Source: Marsupella aquatica (Eukaryota; Marchantiophyta). Taken from it: DNA of 64,000 nt. The notes under the pieces are model-generated. The model had not been told where the DNA came from and did not search any database. It saw nothing but the letters and a program-made list of their open reading frames with translations. Both the position numbers and the translations under genes were made by a program. Shown here one piece after another: positions 55,840 to 64,000 of the stretch. The stretch is from positions 18,724,001 to 18,788,000 of the forward strand of contig OZ316897.1 in NCBI GenBank assembly GCA_973895155.1. The letters run 5' to 3'. How positions within the stretch are numbered: the stretch's first letter is position 1; the number at the start of each line of letters is the position of its first letter.

Positions 55840-56470
55840 CTAGCCCCATGCCTGTGCGTTGCACAAAAGATGTCAAGGTGAATAAAAGATCTTGAAGTGA
55901 AAAAGACGTCGAGGTGAGAAAAGATGGCAAGGTGAGAAATTTTTGTTAAGTAACTGAGGAAAATATGTTGAGGAGAGAAAAAAGACGTTGTGATGAGATA
56001 AAGATGTCAAGGTGAGAAAAAGATGTCGAGATGAATTAAAAGAAGTCAAGGTGAGAAAAGATGTCAAGGAGAGAAAAAATGGCAAGGTGAGAAAAGATGT
56101 TAGGGTGAAGAAAAGATGTCAAGGAGGGAAAAAGATGTTGATGAAATAAAGATGTCTGAAAGGTGAAAAGAAAATGGCAAGATGAGATAAAAAGATGTCA
56201 AGCTGAGAAAGAGATGGCAAGATGATATAAAGATAAAATATTGAGGTGAGAAAAATGTTGAGGAGAGAAAATGATGTTGAGGACTGCAAAAGAAGTCAAC
56301 AGAGAAAAGATATGGAGGGGAGAAAAGATGTCAAGCTGAGAAAAAGATGCCAAGTTGATTAAAGGATGTCAAGGCAAGAAAATAATGTTGAGGTTAGGAA
56401 AAGAGGAGAAAGATATCAAGGCAAGAAAAAGATGGCAAGATGAGAAAAATATGTCAAGGAGAGGCAAAAA
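55840..56470 (-). mobile_element. Helitron-like 3' end with internal minisatellite, element 1
   Basis: On the minus strand the element ends in CTAG (55843-55840) followed by T, the Helitron 3' rule (CTRR, insertion at A|T). Thirteen bases inside lies the palindrome TGTGCGTTGCACA (55853-55865), a GTGC/GCAC stem with a GTT loop, as expected for the Helitron 3' hairpin. Inside this, about 600 bp consists of a degenerate 18-20 bp minisatellite ('aagatgtcaaggtgagaaa' on the plus strand). No Rep/helicase coding is seen, so the element is non-autonomous. The 5' TC end is not located. Confidence 0.7.
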
Positions 56471-56479
56471 AATATAGGT

Positions 56480-57010
56480 TTTGCAATGTAATGATTGAGA
56501 CATGTTGTGTGTGATCCTAACCATGCAGTTGTTGTGGTCGTGTTCAATACTTGTACATTGCAAAAATATGTCATTTAATAGATGAACCTGTTGGTGGGAA
56601 CCCGGGTTCGTCCCACGATATTGCACCCTCAAAAGGGTTAAATATTTCTTTTACAAACTAGTGTCCGTACTTGCATTTAATGCTGCAAAAACTACTATCT
56701 CCGCATTGACAGGAGCGAGATTCGAACCTAGCACCTGATGACTCCCACCCAAGCATTTTAACCAGCGAGATACTACTCGAGGTGTGCTAGTTGAAATGTC
56801 AAAAACTTATATAAACAGTTAAAATGCTTTGTTACTTTGTGAAATTTCACCCTCACCCTTTTCTCGTTGGCCCTCAATGAAGTTCGTGGCGGGCTTTGGG
56901 TTCCAATGTGAACCCGGGGTCCCGCTAACAGGTTCAGATGTCCATGTCAAAAAAATATTGTTACAAAAGTGATACTGTAGATAGATGATGACAATATAAC
57001 CAGGCACATT
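56480..57010. repeat. Inverted pair of ~110-bp blocks around a tRNA-like segment (SINE candidate)
   Basis: The reverse complement of about 56540-56640 matches 56845-56975 ('gaacccggg.tccc.c.aacaggttca', then 'atgaca' and an A/T-rich tail). Between them, on the minus strand, 56690-56790 has a good Pol III B box GGTTCGAATCTC (56717-56728) and a weaker A-box-like 'TAGTATCTCGCTGGTTAAAA' about 40 bases upstream of it. Together this resembles a tRNA-derived SINE head with its body, plus an inverted second body copy. A functional tRNA is not formed. Confidence 0.4.
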
Positions 57011-57096
57011 CACACAACCCTAGGTGGAGGGTGACATCCCCCCCTCTTCCTCATGGCCTCCTCTTCCCTTTCTCTTGGGCTGCCTCTCCCTTCTTG

Positions 57097-57107
57097 CCCC
57101 CCCCCCC
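57097..57107. repeat. 11-base C run
   Basis: Poly-C preceded by a pyrimidine-rich stretch (57030-57096). A comparable C run after a pyrimidine-rich stretch occurs at 59468-59479, downstream of the second Helitron-like element. Confidence 0.9.
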
Positions 57108-57954
57108 TTTAAAAAACAGCAAGGGTGTCCTTTTCTCCTCTTTTTCTGTCTTGTTGCCTTATTATTATTTTCTTAATTTTCAGGTACATTCCTTTGCTCC
57201 AATTTGTCTCATCCCCTATCTTGTACTTATGCAATTCCCCTCCCTATTTGAACTCTATGTCTCCTAGTCCCTATCCCCTCATAATGGTGTCCCGTGCCCC
57301 ATTCCACTGCCAAAACATGGCATTCACATAGAGCATATGCAATCATTCCTCTTTTAGAGAATCTTTGTGCATATCAAATACTTTGTCTTGTTTGCTTTGG
57401 GTTAAAGAGATTTTTTTTTGGCTAATGAAAGGTTGGGATTAAAAGAGATTATAAATCCAATGGTCATGAAATGTTCCCTCCAAAAGTGATTTTGTAAAGG
57501 GACAATCCACTACTTTTGGCAGGATAGGGTATTATAGTAGTAAGATGGTGAGTGACAGATCCTATTAATTGTTGCCTTTTCCGCCAAAAGTCTATTGGAA
57601 TGATCTAGGAATTATGGTACCCTGACCCATTATGATGCCCCACTTGTTCAAGCCTGGTAGATCTTTTCCTTGTCAAACTATTAGCCCAAACCTTGCATTG
57701 TCTGGGAAGGGAGTGTCACTGCTGTAGACCCTAGTTGGTAGTTCTAGTGTGGGAGTATGCGATGGCGACATGAAGTCCCCCAGTATTGGTGGGGTGTACC
57801 ACCATGCCTGCCACCATTTTTGTTTTCTTTATTGTTATGTTGCTCCTTTTGCCTTTGGCAGGTGATGCTAGGCCTATTTGGCCTGCTGGTTCACACAGAA
57901 TCAAATTTAAATTAGAAAAAATGGAAAAATGAATACCAGAGAGGTGTTTACAGA

Positions 57955-58280
57955 AGACAGCAAACAGGAAAACAGGATTTAATAACAGAAACTGGTAACA
58001 GGAAAAAAAAACTGGTAACATGAAAATGGGTGGAAATTTTTTTTGAAAATTTTCTGAATTTTTTTTTTGAAATTTTAAATTTTTTTTTCGGTCGACCAGT
58101 TTTTTTTGCTAGCGCCCAAAGCTAGCCAAAAATGTTGCATTGTTAATTTTTTTGGAAATAACATGTTTTTGGAGACATTTTTAAATTGTCGATTTTCCTA
58201 GTAACAGTGATTTTTTCCTGGTAACAGCATATTAAAAATAGGAAAAAAAATTCCTGTTTACCTGTTTCCTCTCTCCGTCG
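57955..58280. mobile_element. Candidate inverted-repeat (hAT-like MITE) element
   Basis: 'caaacaggaaaacagg' near 57960 and the reverse complement of 'cctgtttacctgtttcc' near 58253-58270 form imperfect terminal inverted repeats. Inside are several GGTAACA-type words (about 57995, 58013, 58201, 58220) like subterminal repeats of hAT elements, and long T/A runs. No target-site duplication could be confirmed, so the element limits are approximate. Confidence 0.35.
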
Positions 58281-58630
58281 CTATACCCATAGTAGACAAG
58301 ACCTAAGGAATAGACCCAAACTTCCAAGCTCAAGGCTAGTGATGAACATCAAGGCCTGATAATTTTCCTTTTTGAATGGTTTGCATTAGATCTCAGACAA
58401 AGTGGCGAGAATGAGTTATATATGGGACAGAGGTTAATTACTCGGTTCATTATGCATTAAAGAGTCTCTAATTTGGTTAGAGAAGGAATATAGACAGGGT
58501 ACGTGTGTGACCAGGGAGCTCTTTGGCGGGGCTCCTTGGCCACAAAAACCTGTAAGTCTCTCTCCTCTTTAATATGATGTGTCAGCCTATCCCATATTTC
58601 CTTACATGTTCAGGATGTGGTTATAGTGTA
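58281..58630. other. Spacer before Helitron-like element 2
   Basis: No gene or repeat that I can support in this interval. Confidence 0.4.
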
Positions 58631-59360
58631 CTAGCTCAATACCTGTGCGTTGCACAAAAAAAGTCAAGACGGCCAAGATGTCGTTTCGGCCAAGAGGTCG
58701 TTGAGAAAAAATGTGTCCTGTCGGCCAAGAAGTTGTTGAGAAAAAAGATGTCATGTCGGCCAAGATGTCATTGAGAAAAAGATGTCGTGTCCGCAAAGAT
58801 GTCATTGAGAGAAAAGATGTCGTGTCGGCCAAGACATTGTTGAGGGAAAATACCTATGCGTTGCACAAAAGATGTCGTTAAGAAAAAAGATGTTGTGTTG
58901 CTCAAGATGTTGTTATGTGAAAGATGTCATGCAATAAAAAGATGTCGTTAAGTAAAAAGAAATTGTTTTGCCAAAGATGTCATTATGTGAAAGATGTTGA
59001 TAAGAAAAAGGTGTTATTTTGCCAAAGATACCGTGAAGTAAAAAATGTTATAAGAAAAAAGTTGCCGTTTCACCCAAGTTGTCGTTATGGGAAAGATGTT
59101 ATGAAGTAAAAAGTCCAGGAGAGAAGGAGCGAGTCTTTTTCTTTGTTTGGTTTTTTACCCAAAATGCTGCATTTGATTTACTAAACAATATTGTTGTCAA
59201 AAGATGTTAATGCATAACAGATGAGGTTGTGCTAAAGATGTAGTTGAGAAAAATTACCATGTTGCTAAAGATAGCTTGAGTAGAAGATTTTGTTTGTTCT
59301 AAGAAAGATCTCATTGCATAAAAGATGTTGTTGAGTAAAGGATATCATGACTCAAAAGAG
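58631..59360 (-). mobile_element. Helitron-like 3' end with internal minisatellite, element 2
   Basis: Minus-strand end CTAG (58634-58631) followed by T, with the same palindrome TGTGCGTTGCACA at 58644-58656, the same 13-base spacing as element 1 and strong identity over the first 35 bases. The inside is again a purine-rich minisatellite, here built on 'aagatgtcgttgagaaaaa'. The hairpin head is repeated internally near 58850-58868 ('acctatgcgttgcacaaaag'), so a head-plus-array unit has been duplicated. No coding capacity. Confidence 0.72.
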
Positions 59361-59467
59361 AGGCGACATCAACCACCAAAGTATAACACAGTGACAATGA
59401 TTTTTCTCTTTGCTTTTGTCATTTTTTTCCTTTCAAAGCTCAACAAACCACCCCAAACCAACCCCTA

Positions 59468-59479
59468 CCCCCCCCCCCC
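59468..59479. repeat. 12-base C run
   Basis: Poly-C inside a pyrimidine-rich region (59400-59535) that follows the minisatellite of Helitron-like element 2. Confidence 0.9.
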
Positions 59480-59609
59480 TTTGGTTCCCTATGTTTTATT
59501 ACTTTTTGGTCTCTTTTTCTCTTTTTCTCTTATTGATTAGATTATGCCCCACTTGATTGACTATGTGATATTTGCAATTAAACTAGTATCATTATGTAGC
59601 CCTATATGC

Positions 59610-59745
59610 ATGGATGATATAGCATGGATGGTAGAGGGAGGAGCATGGTATTGCAAGGATGGTAGAAGCCAGAAGGAGTTAAGAGGTAGCATGGATGGTA
59701 GAGGGAGGGGCATGGTATAACGTGGATAGTAGAAGGAAAAGCATA
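59610..59745. repeat. Tandem repeat of about 30-50 bp, four units
   Basis: 'catggatggtagagggagg' with 'agcatggtat' recurs near 59610, 59655, 59690 and 59720, with increasing divergence. Confidence 0.8.
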
Positions 59746-60079
59746 TAATTTGTATACATCAAATGATAAAGAGAAGACTTTGTCTTTTTCCTTCTAGTTT
59801 GGGGACACCTGCATTCACTTTTTCCTTCACACCGAATATAATTCATTTGTTCTTTATTGGTTCAACTTTTTGCAGTTTCTGTTTTTTTCACCCCAAAAGC
59901 TACTCCAAATTTGAATAACGACCATTGCATAAAAAGGCACAACCTTGTATTATAGTTCTTGATACCAGCCCCAACAAGGGAGTTGCCCAGAAATGTTGCT
60001 AAGTGGAAGTGTGACTAGAGAGACCGTCCAGGGTGTTAAGGGGAGCAGGTACATAGCTACATGATGTTAAAATAAATAT

Positions 60080-60350
60080 TATTTACCAACCCCATGGGAG
60101 GTTCTTTCCAAAATTCCTGGCTGCATGTGCAGCCACAACATCATGATTTGTCACAAACAAGAACCTTTAGTTATGCATGAATAACCAACTTTAACTTTTT
60201 ATGTTTTAGGTAAGTGAAAGAAAAACAATTAGACCCTATAACTGTAGTAACATTTCAAGTAAACAAAGAAAAGGGAAAAATAGGGTTTCAATAGGGTTGA
60301 AAGAGAATTAAATAGGGTTGAAAGAGAATTAAATAGGGTGGAAAACACTG
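60080..60350. repeat. Dispersed repeat family R1, copy 4, with 23-bp tandem units
   Basis: Matches 55010-55310. It contains a local expansion of 'aatagggttgaaagagaatt' in about three units (60280-60345). Confidence 0.75.
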
Positions 60351-61315
60351 ATATATCAATCATGAGATAGAAAAATGATTCTAAACAAACCGTGAACACA
60401 TGGTGTCTAAGTTCCCCTCATGACTTTTTTCCTTTATGTTTTTTATTGAATTAAGTATCATTAATAAGGTACATTGAATTAAGTGCACACATAAGTAGTC
60501 CCTTTGTGTCATAGCACCTGACTTACTTTTCATTGGTCATTGAGTGTACTTTTCATTGTTCACTATGTGCTTTTTTTGCATATCCTATTCTAGTTCTACT
60601 CTCTTATTTGATCCACTTATATATCACTACAAGATAAAATATCAAGTATCTTCCAGGATGAGCATGCTATATAAGGGAGTGTCTGCATCCAAATTTGGTA
60701 AAAAATTTAGGATTTCTTAAAATTTCAAAATCTTGTAATAGAGCAACGATAATATTCTTTTAATTTTATGAGGAAAAATAGGAAAGAAAACTTTAAATAT
60801 GACTCATAATATTTTTAAAGTGAGAAAACCCAGCTTTTTCTACTTTAATTTTTATTGTACCCAACGTTTCTGTTCATATAAAAATGTAGAACCCTGCTTA
60901 TATTACAAGAGTTGCATAGGAGGGAATTAGAGCCAATTAAAGTGTTTTGAAAAGCTGACATGTCACTAAACCCAAAGTAGATGAATATTGTTTTTACCTT
61001 TTGTAGATTAAAAAGCTAGCACCACATGATACAAGGCTGGGAGGGGGCAGCAGGTGAACGAGGCCAACAAGTCTCTTGGCAAGTGGGCATAGGTGAAGCC
61101 CACATTGGGACAGTGGTTTGTGTGAAAGCGGATTGACTAATGAAGCTTGAACTCAGAATATCACTTGCCACAATGCAGGTTGATACTACTGGACTATGCT
61201 TCTTGGGAGGACTAAAGTCCAAGAAAACTTTGCTTTTAGATGGATCTAAGCATTGAGGGGAGCATTCAAAAATATGAAGACATACACCTTCACGTATCCT
61301 CATGTTGTGTCCCAT
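60351..61315. other. AT-rich spacer
   Basis: No supported gene. 'gaattaagt' with 'aaggtacattgaattaagtg' suggests a small duplication near 60450-60490. Confidence 0.4.
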
Positions 61316-61332
61316 GGGTTTAGGGTTTAGGG
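61316..61332. repeat. Short interstitial plant telomere repeat
   Basis: GGGTTTAGGGTTTAGGG, two and a half units of the plant telomere repeat TTTAGGG. Such telo-boxes are also common in plant leaders, so it need not be a chromosome-end relic. Confidence 0.85.
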
Positions 61333-61806
61333 CAACTTACAATAATTGGCAACTTTAATTTGGATGACAAATTTGGATGTGAGGATCCAATAGGCAACAA
61401 TAAATGAATTTCTAGAGAATACTAGTCCAGAATGGCTGTCAAGAGGCTCCAGGCTCAGAATTGCACTAACTAGCTTAAAAGAGAAGTGACCATCCAAGGA
61501 GAAAAGCATTTCTCTCCAAATCCTAATTTTAGATGGAAGACCCTCTTGTGTAAACATTCATGTACACAAAAAAGAGCTTTATTGTGTGAACGCTACTGTA
61601 GCTTTCAAAGTTGTTGTAGCACTAAAAACCCATAGAGCAATTCGTTTCTATGATTGCATGAAATACAATAGTTGACGACATTTCTGAGGGATCATCGATG
61701 TCTGGGCAGAACCCAGCTCTTTCCCCGAACCATTCAATGGAGCACATTTGCTGAATGTGCTGTCGTAGTTCCATCCTGTGAGAAATATTATGGCCAAGGG
61801 ATCGAA

Positions 61807-61964
61807 ATCTCGTCGTGTGTGGTGAACACTTCAATGAAACCCAAATGTGCACTGTCTATGGAGATCTGGAAATCACCAGGAAACCATCTCGTCGTGTGTG
61901 GTGAACTCTTCAATGAAACCCAAATGTGCACTGTCTATGGAGATCTGGAAATCACCAGGAAACC
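61807..61964. repeat. 79-bp tandem duplication, nearly perfect
   Basis: 'atctcgtcgtgtgtggtgaa' starts both copies (61807, 61886), which run to 'aaatcaccaggaaacc' with one or two differences. Because 79 is not a multiple of three, the open plus-strand frame across it (61672-62151) changes phase between copies, arguing against a protein origin in that frame. Confidence 0.95.
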
Positions 61965-62536
61965 TCGAGGGTCTGTAATTGCGTTGCAAGTTCGTGCTGC
62001 CATGCATTATTTTGAGATATGCATTACGTACAAACAGTGCTCTGGCTCCAAAAGTAAAGCTGATGAGCACAGAGAAACTGCCAAGCAGCTGCGATTTGGG
62101 GTTCATGAACCATGTTTGCGGCAGAAACGAGAGCAGCTGCAACATTCATAGTTATCGTTTAAGAGCAACTTAGGATTTGCATCACGAAGCACTGTAGTTA
62201 TCGATAGGTGGGGGCCGAGCTAGGGGCGGGCGGGTGACAGTATTCATTTGGGCCAAACTAAGCCCAATGTCACGAAACATCCAGCACCAGAGCAAACGCG
62301 TAAAGTAGGCTTCGAAATCACCCGGCAGGTGCAAGCTTGATTCCCTCTCTCGCTGAAAGAGCATCAGACTTGAAAATTTCCTCAGTTAAAACGACACTCT
62401 CAGATCAAGTGGCCGGGGTGAGTCATGCATGCAAAGTTGCGGAGATGCCAGGAATCAGCTTCTTCGTTGAAAGTGCATTCATTGCAAAACTACGAGATTA
62501 GGGTGAGTCATTAACTCGGGCAAAGCTGGGGAAATA

Positions 62537-63270
62537 CTAGGAAGTAGCACACACAACGACACTCCCAACTAATGGGAGGAGTATAACACCTTAACCCAGT
62601 GCTGCTGGTTCGAGGATAGTTCACAAGACGGCGGGCAAACTGCCGTTTGCCAAAATGTTGGCAGTTCCTTTTTACCCTTAGCCTAACGTTTTGAAACGTC
62701 GATCAACTAGCAATGTTGTAGAGTCTATCGATAGCGAGAAGCTATTGTTAAAGTTCTTCCCATTTCCACTCTTCCCATTTCGACAATACAAATCATGCTA
62801 GGATGTGGCACACGCTACGAGGCTCCCAACTAATGGGAGTCGATCACCAGCATGCTGAAGGGTCGAGGATAGTTCACAAGACGGCGGCCCTTTGCCAAAA
62901 TGTTGATAGATCCGAGCTTAAAGTTTTTAAATGTCCATCAACCAACAGTGTTGTAGGGTCTTTTGAGAGCGAGAAGCTACAGTAACTGGTCTTCCCGTTT
63001 CGACCGTGGAAAGCCTGGGGAATGCTACTATGCTAGGATGTGGCACACGCAACGAGGCTCCCAACCATTGGGAGCAGTCCAACAGCTTGCTCCCGTTTTT
63101 ATCCAAGATGCTGATAGTTCGAGGATAGTTCACAAGACGGCGGGGCAAACGGCCGTTTGCCAAAATATTGACAGACCGTTTGGATGTTGATCAACTAGCA
63201 ATGTTGTCGACCCTATCAAGCGAGAGATGCTAGAGTACCTGCTCTGCGCATGTCGACGTTCGAAAGATTC
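62537..63270. repeat. Three-unit tandem repeat, about 240-260 bp per unit
   Basis: Each unit has 'cacacgc.acgaggctccc', 'aacta.tgggag', 'tcgaggatagttcacaagac', 'ggcg.gcaaac.gccgtttgcc' and 'gatcaactagcaatgttgt', followed by 'gcgagaagcta'. Unit starts lie near 62547, 62805 and 63042. The segment GGCAAAC.GCCGTTTGCC is itself palindromic. Confidence 0.9.
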
Positions 63271-63523
63271 CATCATCCATCCCGCCCCCTCGTCCTGTGA
63301 CTATCTTAGACTGGAATCCTTGAGAGGCGTCAAATCGATGACTAGGATCCAGCGCAACAGCACCAACCCTGCAATTCTGGAGGAATATCTTTCTAATAAA
63401 TTGATTCCTCGAAAATCAATTCTGGAGGAATATCTTTCTAATAAATTGATTCCTCGAAAATTTCTACAACAGGTGGACAACTTCCCGTCATCTCAAAATG
63501 TTGCATGCTTGCGACCTTTCTGA
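63227..63523 (+). CDS. Possible small ORF carrying an in-frame 15-residue duplication
   Basis: Open for 98 codons from an ATG at 63227. A 45-bp exact tandem duplication (63372-63461) repeats ILEEYLSNKLIPRK in frame. Otherwise nothing is recognised. The frame begins inside the preceding tandem repeat, so it may be accidental. The 45-bp length keeps the frame by chance or by selection. Confidence 0.25.
   Translation: MLEYLLCACRRSKDSIIHPAPSSCDYLRLESLRGVKSMTRIQRNSTNPAILEEYLSNKLIPRKSILEEYLSNKLIPRKFLQQVDNFPSSQNVACLRPF
63372..63461. repeat. 45-bp perfect tandem duplication
   Basis: Two identical copies of a unit starting 'caattctggaggaatatctt' at 63372 and 63417. The absence of differences indicates a very recent event. 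Confidence 0.96.
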
Positions 63524-64000
63524 GCTTCAACTTTGTCGATTCTTTGCCGAGTGTCACCATCATGTTGCCGAGCATGGGTACCATCATGCTGCTTGCAAAT
63601 TGTATGCGATTACGTGTGAATTAAATCGACGGCAGACCCATCGATCCATCCATCAATCAGACAGGAACGACCTGAAGTTCGAAGCGCGAACGCACTTTTG
63701 ATCATTCAATGAAGTAATCGACTACAATGTCTTTGTCTAAAACGCCCAAAACAATATCGATGACGTGCCCTGACGTCCATAGCAGATCTGAAACTGCACT
63801 ACTAGCAGTGTCAGTGTGAGCCTAGTATTGTAGATAATCCCTCCTCCAGTAAAGTACAGAATATTTATATATGCCTAGCTCCTTTGTGGTGCGATGTGGC
63901 CACCAATCAGAACTCGGCATTGGACCGTGTCGTCAGATGTAAAAGACAATACCTGTTCGTATGCACCGAGGCGATTCCAACACGAGATTTTGGCGATTTG
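63524..64000. other. Right edge, no supported gene
   Basis: Contains small simple repeats ('atccatccatcaatc' near 63643) and a TATA-like 'atatttatatatgcc' (63859-63873) that could serve a gene beyond the window. Confidence 0.4.

Noticed and set aside
56690-56790. Functional tRNA gene on the minus strand
   Set aside because: A good B box exists but acceptor and anticodon stems do not pair and the A box is poor; kept only as a SINE-head candidate.
57731-58021. 96-codon minus-strand hydrophobic frame
   Set aside because: It runs through low-complexity A/T sequence and a candidate MITE end, has no homologue known to me and no promoter context.
58857-59360. CRISPR-like array (short regular repeats)
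   Set aside because: Units are contiguous and degenerate without unique spacers, in a plant nuclear context; it is a minisatellite.
61672-62151. 159-codon plus-strand frame
   Set aside because: The 79-bp duplication it spans is read in different phases in each copy, so the frame was not a protein before duplication.

Overview
This window looks like nuclear DNA from a land plant, most likely a seed-free one (moss, liverwort or lycophyte; inference). The evidence is a VQ-motif protein, a plant-type MND1, NSF-type AAA ATPases, TATA boxes and AATAAA signals in eukaryotic positions, short TTTAGGG (plant telomere) motifs, and gene islands sitting in a large amount of decayed repeat DNA. All recognised genes are single uninterrupted reading frames, although MND1 and NSF are normally intron-rich in flowering plants. 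Starts given here are ATG codons.

Left part (1-11 kb): a five-copy degenerate tandem repeat (about 480-2200) leads directly into an intact MND1 (meiotic recombination, HOP2 partner) at 2258-2887. Gene-poor DNA with a perfect hairpin near 7.2 kb follows, then an unrecognised multi-pass membrane protein at 10210-11049.

Middle (12-37 kb): this is the most unusual part. Two full-length, intronless, diverged NSF-like ATPases (13821-16349 minus; 34492-37125 plus) flank a broken third copy (23082-about 23620 plus). Between them lie two paralogues of a second family (25097-25942 minus; 28327-30009 plus) that share an N-terminal domain with the signature DNRRLWVFR, followed by a variable tail that in one copy is a higher-order tandem repeat. 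The two families together form a local duplicated cluster. The NSF-like proteins carry an added Ser/Thr-rich N-terminal extension with a nuclear-localisation-like basic cluster, and one has an altered D1 pore motif. I infer a lineage-specific pair of families but cannot say whether they act together.

Right part (37-64 kb): satellites (98 bp and about 165 bp units), a VQ-motif gene (42908-44278 minus) whose 3' end has been tandemly duplicated, then transposon-rich DNA. That DNA includes two related Helitron-like 3' ends (CTAG terminus plus GTGC/GCAC hairpin, identical spacing) each followed by a purine-rich minisatellite, inverted copies of a Lys-rich transposon tail, a tRNA-like SINE candidate and several dispersed repeat families. 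The last 3 kb hold a series of fresh-looking tandem duplications.
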